64,000 bases of DNA, taken from assembly GCF_014058685.1 (NCBI RefSeq), contig NZ_CP059055.1, positions 62,001-126,000 on the forward strand, in the 5' to 3' direction. The translations under genes and the position numbers were made by a program. The notes under the pieces are model-generated. The model had not been told where the DNA came from. It did no database searches and worked only from the letters and a program-made list of their open reading frames with translations. This stretch comes from Lactobacillus johnsonii (GTDB lineage Bacteria > Bacillota > Bacilli > Lactobacillales > Lactobacillaceae). Shown piece by piece: positions 20,689-30,008 of this stretch (position 1 is its first letter; every line of letters begins with the position of its first letter).

Positions 20689-21615
20689 ATGAATAACCCA
20701 GAAGAAATACAGCATTTTATTGATGTATTACTCAAAGAAGATAGTTTTGTGAAAGCAGCAAAAAAGCTCTACATTTCTCAACCCTATCTCACCCAGTTAA
20801 TAAAAAGAATAGAAGACCGTTTAGGAACGCCAATTATTGATCGGGATAAAAAGCCCTATGCATTGACTCAAGCAGGCTTACTGTATTATCAATATTTAGA
20901 AAATATTTCTTATAACAAACAACAATTAAATAAAAAATTAGCCCAATATACACAACCTAATAAAGAAATCATCAGAATTGGAATTTTAGAGAGTCTAGGC
21001 ACTTATTTACTACCAGAAATACTGCCAGATTTTTTAAAGAAAAATCCTCGAGTAGAAATACAGCTTTTTGAAAACTTCCCAAGAGAAAGTGAAAGAAATT
21101 TACTGAGTGGAAATATTGACTGTTATATCGGTCAAACCCCAGAAGCAATTGATTCAAGCTTAGATATTGTAAGTAATGGTGGTGAAAGATACTATGTAGT
21201 AATTTCACCTTCATCTCCGTATTACCAGGAAGGAAAATTTATCCTTAAACCAGATGACTTAAACCTAAAAGACTTATTACAAGAACCTTTTGTTTTAAGT
21301 GTTCCTGGTTCGGCTATTCGGCACCAAGTTAATGGAGTTTTCCAGCGATTTCATTTAGAACCACGAGTTGTTTTAGAATCTAAAAACATTATTACTGCAA
21401 CTAGTCTAGCAATTCATGGGATGGGATTAACTATCTCCACTGCTAGTATCATTAAAAGAATTGGTGAAACGCCAATTAACCTTTTTCCCTTAAGCTATGA
21501 CTTAATTAACGTTACTTTCTTTATTGCAACAAAAGCTGAAAAAACAAAATCGCAAGCTTTAAAAAATTTAGTTGAAGAATTTAAAAAGAAAAATTTACAG
21601 CCCATTATTGGATAA
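20689..21615 (+). CDS. LysR-family transcriptional regulator
   Basis: 308 residues: a winged helix-turn-helix at about 1-60 (FVKAAKKLYISQPYLTQLIKRIE is the recognition region, shown here as the family hallmark) and a two-lobed effector domain at about 93-300. LysR proteins are tetrameric and usually control a neighbouring gene in response to a small ligand. The next gene, on the same strand 131 nt downstream, is a fumarate-reductase-like flavoenzyme, and a perfect 16-bp palindrome with T-N11-A symmetry lies in between. I infer that this regulator controls that enzyme. No terminator separates the two genes. Confidence 0.88.
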   Translation: MNNPEEIQHFIDVLLKEDSFVKAAKKLYISQPYLTQLIKRIEDRLGTPIIDRDKKPYALTQAGLLYYQYLENISYNKQQLNKKLAQYTQPNKEIIRIGILESLGTYLLPEILPDFLKKNPRVEIQLFENFPRESERNLLSGNIDCYIGQTPEAIDSSLDIVSNGGERYYVVISPSSPYYQEGKFILKPDDLNLKDLLQEPFVLSVPGSAIRHQVNGVFQRFHLEPRVVLESKNIITATSLAIHGMGLTISTASIIKRIGETPINLFPLSYDLINVTFFIATKAEKTKSQALKNLVEEFKKKNLQPIIG

Positions 21616-21644
21616 GGTAAATGAGACTTCACACTATGTCAGCT

Positions 21645-21660
21645 ATAACAAATTTGTTAT
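21645..21660. promoter_or_regulatory. Candidate LysR operator
   Basis: ATAACAAATTTGTTAT is a perfect 16-bp palindrome containing a T-N11-A core. It is centred about 55-60 nt before the TATAAT box at 21706-21711, the usual position for a LysR activation site. Confidence 0.5.
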
Positions 21661-21746
21661 TAGTAATTTGTAAAAAAGATATTTAAGCCTGTAGATTTAA
21701 TAACTTATAATTTAGGTGAAAATATTTAAGAAAGGGTAGAAAAATT

Positions 21747-23597
21747 ATGAAATCAGGAAAATACAACGTAAAAGCTCAAGGACATGGTGCGAGTTTCATG
21801 CCTATGGAAGTTACTCTTTCCGAAAATAAGATTGAAGATATTAAGGTTGACGCTAAAGGTGAAACTAAGGGAGTAGCTGACGAAGTATTTAGACGTTTGC
21901 CTGAAGAAATTGTTGAAAATCAGACTTTAAATGTTGATACAGTTAGTGGTGCTACTATCTCTAGTCATGGTGTTATTGATGGAGTAGCATTGGCAATTAG
22001 TGAAGCTGGCGGAGATCCAGATGAGTGGAAAAACCGAGCTAAACCAAAGGAACAAAGAGCTAAAGATGAGACTTATACAACTGATGTTGTAGTTGTTGGA
22101 GCTGGTGGTGCAGGTTTAGCTGCCGCTGCTAGAAGTATTCAACATGATAAAGATGTCATTGTACTTGAAAAGTTCCCACAAATTGGAGGAAACACTAGTC
22201 GTGCTGGTGGCCCAATGAATGCTGCAGAACCAGATTGGCAAAATAAATTTAAAGCTTTAGCCGGTGAAAAAGAAACCTTAGAAGAACTAGCAGCAACTCC
22301 ACTTGAAGAGATTGATCCAGAGTATCAAGAAGACTTTAAAAAATTACAAAAGCAAATAAAAGAATATGTAGCTTCTGGTGCGGATTATCTATTTGATTCA
22401 AAATTACTTCATGAAATTCAAACCTATTTAGGTGGTAAGAGAACCGACTTAAATGGAAATGAAATTCATGGTAACTATGCTTTAGTCAAAGAATTAATCG
22501 ATAATGCCTTGGACTCAGTGCATTGGTTAAGTGACTTAGGAGTAAAATTCGATCGCAGTCAAGTAACAATGCCAGTAGGTGCCTTATGGAGAAGAGGGCA
22601 CAAGCCAGTTGAACCAATGGGTTATGCCTTTATTCATGTTTTAGGTGATTGGGTAAAGGATCATGGTGGAAGAATTCTGGCCGATACTCGAGCTGAGCAC
22701 TTGATTATTGAAGATGGTCAAGTTAAAGGCGTTATTGCTAAAAGACCAGATGGCAGTACAATCACTGTTCATGCTAAGGCTGTAATTTTAACTGCTGGTG
22801 GATTTGGGGCAAATACACCAATGGTTCAAAAATACAATACTTACTGGAAGCATATTGATGATAATATTGCTACTACTAATTCTCCTGCAATTACTGGGGA
22901 CGGAATTAATCTTGGTAAAGAAGCAGGTGCAGACTTAGTTGGAATGGGCTTTATTCAGATGATGCCAGTTTCTGATCTAAAGACTGGTGAGCTATTTACT
23001 GGTCTACAAACTCCACCAGAAAACTATATTATGGTTAATCAAAAGGGAAAACGTTTCGTAAATGAATTTGCAGAACGTGATGTCTTAACCAAGGCGGCTA
23101 TTGATAATGGCGGCTTGTTCTATTTAATTGCTGATGACAAGATTAAAGATACGGCTTATAACACAACTCAAGAATCAATTGATGCACAGGTTAAAGCTGG
23201 TACCTTGTTTAGAGCTGATAGCTTAGAAGATTTAGCTAAGCAAGTTGGAATGGATCCTGCTACTTTAGTTGAGACCATTGAGAAATATAATTCTTATGTT
23301 GAAGCAGGAAAAGATCCAGATTTTGAAAAATCAGCCTTTAATCTAAAATGCGAAGTTGCTCCATTTTATGCAACACCGAGAAAGCCAGCCATCCACCATA
23401 CTATGGGTGGCTTGAAGATTGATACAGGTGCTCATGTCTTAGATAAAGATGGTAAGCAAATTCCTGGTCTATATGCTGCTGGAGAAGTAGCCGGCGGAAT
23501 TCACGCAGGTAACCGTTTAGGTGGAAATTCGCTTGCTGATATCTTTACTTTTGGTAGAATTGCCGCAAATAGCGCAAATGATGAATTAGAAAAATAG
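21747..23597 (+). CDS. Fumarate-reductase-like flavoprotein (FMN-binding plus FAD domains)
   Basis: 616 residues. An FMN-binding domain (about 1-90) carries VSGATIS, the motif at which ApbE links FMN covalently to Thr/Ser. The succinate dehydrogenase/fumarate reductase flavoprotein fold follows: dinucleotide motif [13 protein letters not shown] near 113, FAD-binding [15 protein letters not shown], and C-terminal HHTMGGL and [11 protein letters not shown]. It lacks a signal peptide and heme motifs, so it should be a soluble cytosolic NADH- or FMNH2-driven reductase of an enoate such as fumarate. Homologues also reduce urocanate or cinnamates, so the substrate is open. No apbE is seen in the window. 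A LysR gene lies upstream. Confidence 0.9.
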   Translation: MKSGKYNVKAQGHGASFMPMEVTLSENKIEDIKVDAKGETKGVADEVFRRLPEEIVENQTLNVDTVSGATISSHGVIDGVALAISEAGGDPDEWKNRAKPKEQRAKDETYTTDVVVVGAGGAGLAAAARSIQHDKDVIVLEKFPQIGGNTSRAGGPMNAAEPDWQNKFKALAGEKETLEELAATPLEEIDPEYQEDFKKLQKQIKEYVASGADYLFDSKLLHEIQTYLGGKRTDLNGNEIHGNYALVKELIDNALDSVHWLSDLGVKFDRSQVTMPVGALWRRGHKPVEPMGYAFIHVLGDWVKDHGGRILADTRAEHLIIEDGQVKGVIAKRPDGSTITVHAKAVILTAGGFGANTPMVQKYNTYWKHIDDNIATTNSPAITGDGINLGKEAGADLVGMGFIQMMPVSDLKTGELFTGLQTPPENYIMVNQKGKRFVNEFAERDVLTKAAIDNGGLFYLIADDKIKDTAYNTTQESIDAQVKAGTLFRADSLEDLAKQVGMDPATLVETIEKYNSYVEAGKDPDFEKSAFNLKCEVAPFYATPRKPAIHHTMGGLKIDTGAHVLDKDGKQIPGLYAAGEVAGGIHAGNRLGGNSLADIFTFGRIAANSANDELEK

Positions 23598-23610
23598 TAT
23601 TAATCCATTA

Positions 23611-23646
23611 AAACGTTGTAAATACTAGAGTTTACAGCGTTTTTTT
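23611..23646 (+). terminator. Intrinsic terminator of the flavoprotein gene
   Basis: AACGTTGTAAAT...GTTTACAGCGTT (imperfect) followed by TTTTTT. Confidence 0.8.
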
Positions 23647-23687
23647 GCTAAAATACTAAAAATAATTGATTTTTTGGAGGAATATAA

Positions 23688-25052
23688 TTGAAAGAAGCGC
23701 AGGAAAAGAAGCTGACGACAAAACAATATTTAATTGTAGCATCAATGATTTTTGCACTATTCTTTGGTGCAGGAAACTTAATTTTCCCACTTCATTTAGG
23801 CCAGCTTGCTGGTAAAAATTGGGGACCAGCAGCAATTGGTTTTTCAATTACTGGGGTAGTTTTACCCCTACTTTCACTCCTAGCGGTTGCTATTACTCGT
23901 AGTAATGGTGTTTATCAAATAGGTTTACCGGTAGGAAAAGTCTTCGCTCTTTTGTTTATGACTTTGATCCAGTTAACCATGGGCCCCTTATTTGCGGCAC
24001 CAAGAAATGCGACTGTAGCATATACGGTAGGGGTAGCCCCACTTCTTCCTAAGCAATTTCAAGGCGGCGGATTAATTATTTTTACCGCTATCTTTTTTGC
24101 AATTGTTTTTGTTATTGCATATAACGAAAGTGACATCCTATCTTCTTTAGGTAAAATTTTAAATCCTATTTTTCTAGTTTTACTATTTCTAGTTTTTGTT
24201 ATTGCCTTTGCCCGTCCGTTAGGTAATTTAGGAACTGTTCTCGTTAGTAAAGATTATGCTCAAGGGACAATAGTAAAAGGATTTTTAGAAGGATATAACA
24301 CGATGGACGCTTTAGCTGGTCTTGCTTTTGGCGTAACCGTGGTAACAGCTATTAAAGAATTAATTGGTAACAATGAAAGTGAAACAGCAAAAATTACAGC
24401 AAAGTCTGGCTTAATAGCCGTTATTGCTATCGGGGTAATTTATACTTTGTTGATTATGGTCGGAGCAATGTCATTAGGACATTTTGGAATAACTAGTGAT
24501 GGCGGAGTTCTGTTATCCCATATCGTTAGATACTATGCTGGTATCTTTGGTCAGGCTTTATTGGCTGTTTTAGTATTTTTAGCTTGTTTAACGACAGCGG
24601 TTGGGGTTTTAGCTGCTTTTGCACTAGATTTTTCCGCTCATTATACAAAATTTAGTTATAAGGGATGGTTAACCATCGCTTGTATCGGATCATTTGCAAC
24701 TGCAAATCTAGGACTAGATAAAATTATTCACTGGTCGCTTCCTGTCTTAATGTTCTTATATCCTTTAGCAATTGTTTTGATTATCTTGTCTTTATTCTCA
24801 CCATTTTTCAAAAAAGATAGAGTAATCTATCGCATAACAATGGCATTAACTTTAATACCAGCAGTCCTTGATTTAATTACAAACTTGCCAGCACCAATTG
24901 CTGGAACGCCATTCTACAATGCAGTTAGTCGTATTCGACTTCAGTATTTGCCATTTGCTAATGTTGGTCTAGCCTGGGTTGTACCGACTATCTTAGGGTT
25001 AGTTATTGGAATTTTAGTTCACATTTGGCGTCGTAAATCTAATCGAATTTAA
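23688..25052 (+). CDS. brnQ: Branched-chain amino acid:cation symporter
   Basis: A 454-residue membrane protein of the LIVCS family that imports Leu, Ile and Val with Na+ or H+. The N-terminus (FALFFGAGNLIFPLHLGQLAG) is the family hallmark, and about 12 hydrophobic segments follow. The start is TTG at 23688, supported by GGAGG 7 nt upstream; no ATG with a ribosome site lies nearby. It sits alone between two terminators. The leader is too short (about 40 nt) for a T-box or other riboswitch. Confidence 0.95.
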   Translation: MKEAQEKKLTTKQYLIVASMIFALFFGAGNLIFPLHLGQLAGKNWGPAAIGFSITGVVLPLLSLLAVAITRSNGVYQIGLPVGKVFALLFMTLIQLTMGPLFAAPRNATVAYTVGVAPLLPKQFQGGGLIIFTAIFFAIVFVIAYNESDILSSLGKILNPIFLVLLFLVFVIAFARPLGNLGTVLVSKDYAQGTIVKGFLEGYNTMDALAGLAFGVTVVTAIKELIGNNESETAKITAKSGLIAVIAIGVIYTLLIMVGAMSLGHFGITSDGGVLLSHIVRYYAGIFGQALLAVLVFLACLTTAVGVLAAFALDFSAHYTKFSYKGWLTIACIGSFATANLGLDKIIHWSLPVLMFLYPLAIVLIILSLFSPFFKKDRVIYRITMALTLIPAVLDLITNLPAPIAGTPFYNAVSRIRLQYLPFANVGLAWVVPTILGLVIGILVHIWRRKSNRI

Positions 25053-25053
25053 G

Positions 25054-25090
25054 AAAAGCTATGGTTCATTTGAATCATAGCTTTTTTGTT
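25054..25090 (+). terminator. Intrinsic terminator of brnQ
   Basis: AAAGCTATG...CATAGCTTTTTTG hairpin right after the brnQ stop. The longer reading frame of the next gene would start inside it. Confidence 0.88.
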
Positions 25091-25114
25091 GGGATAATAA
25101 ATTTGGTGATAAAA

Positions 25115-25837
25115 ATGAGTTTAACTAATAAGGTACCTGAAAAAGACGTTCATGATTTATTTACACGAGTTGCTCCGCATTATGATCAGATGAATAATCT
25201 AATTAGCTTAGGAACACAAAATGGCTGGCGGAAAAAGTTCTTTAAAGAATTAAGAGTAGCGTCTGGAGATTTTGCATTAGACCTATGTTGCGGGACGGGT
25301 GACTTAACAATTGCCCTTGCAAAACAAGTGGGTCCTTCTGGCAATGTAATTGGACTAGATTTTAATCAAAAAATGCTCGACTTAGCTGACAAAAAGATCA
25401 GAGTACAAAATTTACAAAAAGAAATTCAATTAAAGCAAGGGGATGCAATGCATTTGCCTTATCCGGACCAAAGCTTTGATATTGTAACAATTGGTTTTGG
25501 TTTGCGTAATGTGCCGGATGCAGATCAAGTTTTGAAAGAAATTTATCGGGTTTTAAAGCCAGATGGAAAAGTTGGAATTCTAGAGACTTCACAGCCAACT
25601 AATCCAATTATTAAGTTAGGGTGGGAGAGTTACTTCAAACTATTTCCTAATTTTGCTAAATTATTGGGTGCTAATGTTGACGATTATAAGTACTTATCAC
25701 ATACGACGGCTAAATTTATTTCAGCTACGCGTTTAAAGGAAATGCTTGAGCAAGATGGTTTTAAAAATGTAATAATAACCAAATTAAATTTAGGTGCTGG
25801 TGCAATTCATATCGGAATTAAAAAGAAAATGAGATAA
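25115..25837 (+). CDS. ubiE: UbiE/MenG-type methyltransferase
   Basis: A 240-residue class I SAM-dependent methyltransferase. Motif I is DLCCGTGDLT, and IGFGLRNVPD followed by IYRVLKPDGK is the UbiE/COQ5 signature. The family C-methylates demethylmenaquinone to menaquinone. No other quinone gene is visible here, and these lactobacilli are generally poor in menaquinone genes, so the true acceptor is uncertain. A frame open from 25061 would begin within the brnQ terminator; the ATG at 25115, preceded by GGTGAT, is preferred. The proline iminopeptidase gene follows 32 nt downstream without a terminator, so the two may be co-transcribed. Confidence 0.88.
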   Translation: MSLTNKVPEKDVHDLFTRVAPHYDQMNNLISLGTQNGWRKKFFKELRVASGDFALDLCCGTGDLTIALAKQVGPSGNVIGLDFNQKMLDLADKKIRVQNLQKEIQLKQGDAMHLPYPDQSFDIVTIGFGLRNVPDADQVLKEIYRVLKPDGKVGILETSQPTNPIIKLGWESYFKLFPNFAKLLGANVDDYKYLSHTTAKFISATRLKEMLEQDGFKNVIITKLNLGAGAIHIGIKKKMR

Positions 25838-25869
25838 AATATAAAATAAAAACTAAAAAGGAGAATTTT

Positions 25870-26784
25870 ATGAGAACTGGTACTAAAATTATTACTTTAG
25901 ACAACGGTTATCACTTGTGGACTAATACTCAAGGCGAAGGTGATATTCATCTATTAGCACTTCACGGTGGTCCTGGTGGAAATCATGAATATTGGGAAGA
26001 TGCTGCAGAACAGTTAAAGAAACAGGGACTTAATGTTCAAGTAACTATGTATGATCAACTAGGGTCACTTTATTCTGATCAACCAGATTACTCAGATCCA
26101 GAAATTGCTAAGAAGTATTTAACTTATGAATACTTCTTAGATGAAGTTGATGAAGTGCGTGAAAAGCTTGGCTTAGATAATTTCTACTTAATTGGCCAAA
26201 GCTGGGGCGGCCTCTTAGTGCAAGAATATGCGGTTAAATATGGTCAGCATTTAAAGGGCGCCATTATTTCTTCAATGGTTGATGAAATTGATGAGTATGT
26301 TGATTCTGTAAATAGAAGAAGACAAGAAGTTCTTCCTCAAACAGAAATTGATTTCATGCATGAATGCGAAAAGAATAATGACTATGATAATCAACGCTAC
26401 CAAGATGATGTACAAATTTTAAATATTAATTTTGTTGATAGAAAGCAACCTTCAAAGCTTTATCACTTAAAAGATCTTGGTGGAAGTGCTGTTTACAATG
26501 TCTTTCAAGGTGATAATGAATTTGTTATTACTGGTAAGCTTAAAGATTGGCACTTTAGAGACCAACTTAAGAATATTAAAGTACCAACTTTAATTACTTT
26601 TGGTGAAAATGAAACTATGCCAATTTCTACTGCTAAAATTATGCAAAAAGAAATTCCAAATTCACGCCTAGTTACTACTCCTGATGGGGGTCACCACCAC
26701 ATGGTTGATAATCCAGATGTTTACTACAAACACTTGGCTGACTTTATTCGTGAAGTTGAAGATGGTAGGTTTAAAGGTGAATAG
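25870..26784 (+). CDS. pip: Proline iminopeptidase (alpha/beta hydrolase)
   Basis: 304 residues; releases N-terminal proline from peptides in the cytosol, part of the lactobacillar casein and peptide breakdown set. The oxyanion motif is HGGPGGNHEYW near residue 32. The nucleophile elbow is GQSWGG with Ser111, and the catalytic His lies in GGHHHMVDNP. The acid of the triad is expected around LITFGENETM, where the usual Asp position is occupied by Asn/Glu residues; I cannot fix it exactly. There is no signal peptide. A good ribosome site (AAGGAG) precedes the ATG and a terminator follows. Confidence 0.92.
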   Translation: MRTGTKIITLDNGYHLWTNTQGEGDIHLLALHGGPGGNHEYWEDAAEQLKKQGLNVQVTMYDQLGSLYSDQPDYSDPEIAKKYLTYEYFLDEVDEVREKLGLDNFYLIGQSWGGLLVQEYAVKYGQHLKGAIISSMVDEIDEYVDSVNRRRQEVLPQTEIDFMHECEKNNDYDNQRYQDDVQILNINFVDRKQPSKLYHLKDLGGSAVYNVFQGDNEFVITGKLKDWHFRDQLKNIKVPTLITFGENETMPISTAKIMQKEIPNSRLVTTPDGGHHHMVDNPDVYYKHLADFIREVEDGRFKGE

Positions 26785-26785
26785 A

Positions 26786-26817
26786 AAAGTCGATGCTGAG
26801 CATCGGCTTTTTTATTT
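26786..26817 (+). terminator. Intrinsic terminator of pip
   Basis: AAGTCGATG-CTGAG-CATCGGCTT stem followed by TTTTTAT. Confidence 0.88.
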
Positions 26818-26905
26818 ACTAGGCAAATAAATCGCTTTCATTGAAATAATACTATATAATTTAAAGCAAATATAGTTTTGTTTTATTTTATTCAAGGAGA
26901 AAATG

Positions 26906-27514
26906 ATGAGCAAAAATAATAAAATTACCCGATTATTAGCTGCTACAGCTGTAATTGGCATTATCGGAACTTCAGCTGCTGCGTGCAGTAATAACGATTC
27001 ATCAAATCAAAGTAAACAATCTAGTGTAAAAAAGGAAACTAAAGATAAGAAAAGTAATACAGAAAATGCACTAAAAAAGAGTCAAATCAAGCTTAGCCAA
27101 ACTGAAGCTTTGAACAAATTTGATGAAAAATACAGTGATAAAGAGATTAAAGAAATAAACCTAAAGTTAGACGGTAACCGATACGTTTATGAGATCGATG
27201 GATTTGATAAGAGTAAAGAATACGAAATGACAATCAATGCTAGAACTGGTAAGGAAATTAAATCTAGTTCTGAAAAGCTTGATCTAGATGAACACCTACA
27301 AAAAGGTTTAGATTTAGATAAAACAATTTCGCGTAAAGAAGCTAGTGAAATAGCAGAAAAAGAAGTAAAAAATAGTGTTGCCAAGGAATGGGACTTAAAA
27401 ATGGAAGATGGTAAGGCTATTTGGGAGGTAACAGTAGAGTCCGGTAGCACAAAACATGAAGTTGAAATTGATGCTAGCTCTAAAAAAGTAATTAGGTCAG
27501 AAGAAGAAAATTAA
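26906..27514 (+). CDS. PepSY-domain lipoprotein
   Basis: 202 residues. A basic N-terminus and a hydrophobic segment end in SAAAC, a probable though imperfect lipobox, with Cys at about residue 26. A Ser/Lys/Asn-rich linker and two PepSY modules follow (about 55-120 and 130-200). PepSY domains are small extracytoplasmic folds often linked to inhibition of surface proteases, so a membrane-tethered modulator is likely. Two adjacent ATGs exist (26903 and 26906); the second has the better spacing (6 nt) from AAGGAG. No operon partner is seen. Confidence 0.85.
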   Translation: MSKNNKITRLLAATAVIGIIGTSAAACSNNDSSNQSKQSSVKKETKDKKSNTENALKKSQIKLSQTEALNKFDEKYSDKEIKEINLKLDGNRYVYEIDGFDKSKEYEMTINARTGKEIKSSSEKLDLDEHLQKGLDLDKTISRKEASEIAEKEVKNSVAKEWDLKMEDGKAIWEVTVESGSTKHEVEIDASSKKVIRSEEEN

Positions 27515-27537
27515 TTAATAAAAAGGATATCGAGCGG

Positions 27538-27566
27538 TTGACGGTATTGCGATATCAGGCTATAAT
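27538..27566 (+). promoter_or_regulatory. Strong orphan promoter
   Basis: TTGACG, exactly 17 nt, then a perfect TATAAT. No gene on this strand follows; a terminator lies about 40 nt after the expected start site. Confidence 0.6.
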
Positions 27567-27572
27567 AATAGT

Positions 27573-27635
27573 CCTTTCTAAAATTAAACACTTGTATACG
27601 ACAAAAGCCACCTGTTTCAGGTGGCTTTTTTTGTT
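27573..27635 (+). ncRNA. Candidate short non-coding RNA
   Basis: Between the expected start of the 27538 promoter and the T-run of the hairpin AAAGCCACCTG-TTT-CAGGTGGCTTT (27604-27635) lie about 60 nt with no reading frame or ribosome site. The hairpin also lies beyond the bsh stop on the other strand and may serve as its terminator. A transcript is inferred from promoter and terminator only. Confidence 0.35.
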
Positions 27636-27663
27636 GGGAATATAGGATATAAATTTAAAGAAA

Positions 27664-28614
27664 CTAGTAAGTCACAAGACTGGTTGAATTCATCGTGTGA
27701 TCATCTAGTTTATAGGTCTTTAATTCAAAATCATCTTCAAAATTACAGTAGTAAGTCTTGCTTTTCGAAGAGTAGCATGCAGTATAAACAGTATATTCGT
27801 CCTTGCCTTGATCGTTGACTACACTGCCTTTGATCATGGCAACAGACTTTAAGATGTTAAAGAATTTAGCGACGTTTGCTTTTTCACCTTTAGCAGTTGG
27901 ATAGTTTACGTTTAAGTAAGCAGCTTTAACAAAACGATCGGCTGGAATACTGTCACCGGGCAGACCTAAGCTACCAGTTCCTACGCCCCAAGGAGCAACT
28001 TTTTGCCCGTTCCAGCTTTGGGCTGTAGCGTCATGTGGGTTTAAACCGGTGTAGTTACCAAGGTTAGTAAGGTGCCAGTTAAAGTCAGGGCTATTAGTTA
28101 AAACGCCAACTTTGTCATCAAAGACTTTCATTCCATATTGTTTTGAAACCTCAACAATAATGGCTTCGTCACTATCACTAATGATCCAGTGAAGAGGGGC
28201 AACCGCAAATGATGTGTTAATAGCTTCATTCACTAAGTTAACATTCTTTAAAGCTTCCTTTACTTCACTAACATGAGTAAAGTTTTGAGTAACCCAGAGC
28301 ATAATTTCGTAAGAAGCTAAGTTGATTTTACCGTCAATAGGACCATCACTAAATTTAGCAAAATGTGGGAAGTTTAAACCTGCAATACCTAATCCATCTT
28401 CGTTATAGCAGTCAAAGTATGATGGATAGCCATCAACCACAATTCCCATTCCAATAACAGCCTTTTTAGTAGTGGTGTTATCTAAGAACTTATATGGAAG
28501 AGGATAATTACGCGGCGTAATAATAACGCCTTCGCCATAATCCTGTCCAACATCTAGATTACGGCCAAAGTATAAATTTCCTTGATCATCTGTGAATCTT
28601 AAACCAGTACACAT
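27664..28614 (-). CDS. bsh: Conjugated bile salt hydrolase (choloylglycine hydrolase)
   Basis: 316 residues. Cleaves glycine or taurine from conjugated bile salts in the cytosol. This is an Ntn hydrolase: Met1 is removed and Cys2 of MCTGLRF becomes the nucleophile. Conserved pieces include GRNLDVGQDYG, GLGIAGLNFP, NSPDFNWHLTNL and GLPGDSIPADRF. A longer frame starts at TTG 28620, but the ATG at 28614 puts Cys at position 2 and has AGGAGG 10 nt upstream, so it must be the start. It is the last gene of an operon with two MFS carriers, the cbsT1-cbsT2-cbsH arrangement. It supports gut survival and bile-acid signalling to the host. Confidence 0.96.
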   Translation of the reverse strand: MCTGLRFTDDQGNLYFGRNLDVGQDYGEGVIITPRNYPLPYKFLDNTTTKKAVIGMGIVVDGYPSYFDCYNEDGLGIAGLNFPHFAKFSDGPIDGKINLASYEIMLWVTQNFTHVSEVKEALKNVNLVNEAINTSFAVAPLHWIISDSDEAIIVEVSKQYGMKVFDDKVGVLTNSPDFNWHLTNLGNYTGLNPHDATAQSWNGQKVAPWGVGTGSLGLPGDSIPADRFVKAAYLNVNYPTAKGEKANVAKFFNILKSVAMIKGSVVNDQGKDEYTVYTACYSSKSKTYYCNFEDDFELKTYKLDDHTMNSTSLVTY

Positions 28615-28629
28615 TTCCAAAAAACCTCC

Positions 28630-29985
28630 TTATTTAGCATTAGCTTTTGCTGCTTGCTCTGCAATATATTTCTTTTGATATCTCTTAATTTGGATAACGG
28701 CAAATACTAAAATAATAAAACCAATTGCAACAAAGGCAATCATAAAGTACCAAGCGACTGTAAAGCTTGCAGCTCCTTTAATAATCCCAAAGAGTGGAGC
28801 ACCAATGGCATAGCCGATTGCATAAGCTAAACCAACGTATCCAAGCATGACACCTTGATCTCTTGAACCAAAGAGGTCTTTTGCCATGAAGGCTGGGCCT
28901 GACATGTAACTAAATACAGCTAAGCCGCAAAAGATAGCATAGCCAATACCAGCAGCTTTACTAATAGATGAACCATATGGCTGGAAGCTAATAAAGATCA
29001 TCATTAGAATAGATAAAATATACATACAACCAGCATAGGCCATTGATTTTGCTGTACCAAATTTGTCAAATAAGAAACCACCAGAAATATTTCCGATTAA
29101 ACAACCAACACCGTACATTGATCCAACTAAACCAACATCCGTTAAAGAAAGTTTAGTATCAAGGAAGGCGGCATAGTCTTCATTTAAGGAAGCTAAGCCT
29201 AAACCAATGATTAAGAAGCCAAGGCTGAAAATCCAGAACCATTTCATTTGTAACACTTGTTTACTAGTCCAGCCTTTAAACTCTTTAGCTTTGGCTAAAG
29301 CCTCTTCTTTCTTGCTTTCAGCTAGTTCTTCATCAGAAACGACAATTTCGTCTTTCTTAGGGGTTCTAATGAAGCAGGCGATAATTACACCAATTACTAA
29401 TAAAGCGACGGCAAAGATAAAGAATGGTGCCATAGAGGTTAAATGACCGGTCTTAGTATTACCTGTCATGTAGTGCTTTAAAATTGCTTGAGTTGCTGGC
29501 TGTAAAAAGATATTACCAATCGAACCACCGCAGAAGGCAATTCCTAAGGCAGCCCCACGTCCCTTTGCTGGGAACCAGTGGTTAATAACCCATGGAACAC
29601 CTTGGCCGGAGTAAAAGGTTGAACCAACCATACAAATGATAGCGGCAATATAGAAGCCAGGTAGCTTTGTACTAATTCCAAAAATTACGTAGGCAATAGC
29701 AGAAAGACCAATACCAATTAAATACATTAGTCGGAAGTTAACTTTTTCTAACGCCTTACCAATAAATGGAGAAGCAACTGAAGCAAAAACCGCACCAAAC
29801 GTAAAAATTAATGTGTACGATGCTAAGGTAAAGTGGAAGGTATTAACTAAAGGGTGAATAAACAAAGGCTGAATATTTTGAGCAATTCCATAAGGAATAG
29901 CTTGGGTTAACATACACAGGAAAACCATGAAGTACTTATAGCCCTTACTTACTACCTTATCTTTAGTAGCGGCATCAGTAGACAT
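28630..29985 (-). CDS. MFS transporter, second of a tandem pair (bile salt carrier type, cbsT2-like)
   Basis: 451 residues with 12 predicted membrane segments and a long charged central loop (KEEALAKAKEF). It is a close paralogue of the gene at 30009, sharing KGYKYFMVFLCMLTQAIPYG and most other segments. It lies 15 nt upstream of bsh and 23 nt downstream of its paralogue, so the three form one operon. In L. johnsonii such carriers were described as conjugated bile salt transporters exchanging substrate and product of the hydrolase. The fold is of the oxalate/formate antiporter group. The role in bile transport is inferred from context. Confidence 0.88.
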   Translation of the reverse strand: MSTDAATKDKVVSKGYKYFMVFLCMLTQAIPYGIAQNIQPLFIHPLVNTFHFTLASYTLIFTFGAVFASVASPFIGKALEKVNFRLMYLIGIGLSAIAYVIFGISTKLPGFYIAAIICMVGSTFYSGQGVPWVINHWFPAKGRGAALGIAFCGGSIGNIFLQPATQAILKHYMTGNTKTGHLTSMAPFFIFAVALLVIGVIIACFIRTPKKDEIVVSDEELAESKKEEALAKAKEFKGWTSKQVLQMKWFWIFSLGFLIIGLGLASLNEDYAAFLDTKLSLTDVGLVGSMYGVGCLIGNISGGFLFDKFGTAKSMAYAGCMYILSILMMIFISFQPYGSSISKAAGIGYAIFCGLAVFSYMSGPAFMAKDLFGSRDQGVMLGYVGLAYAIGYAIGAPLFGIIKGAASFTVAWYFMIAFVAIGFIILVFAVIQIKRYQKKYIAEQAAKANAK

Positions 29986-30008
29986 GTAATTACCTTCTTT
30001 CTAACTAA

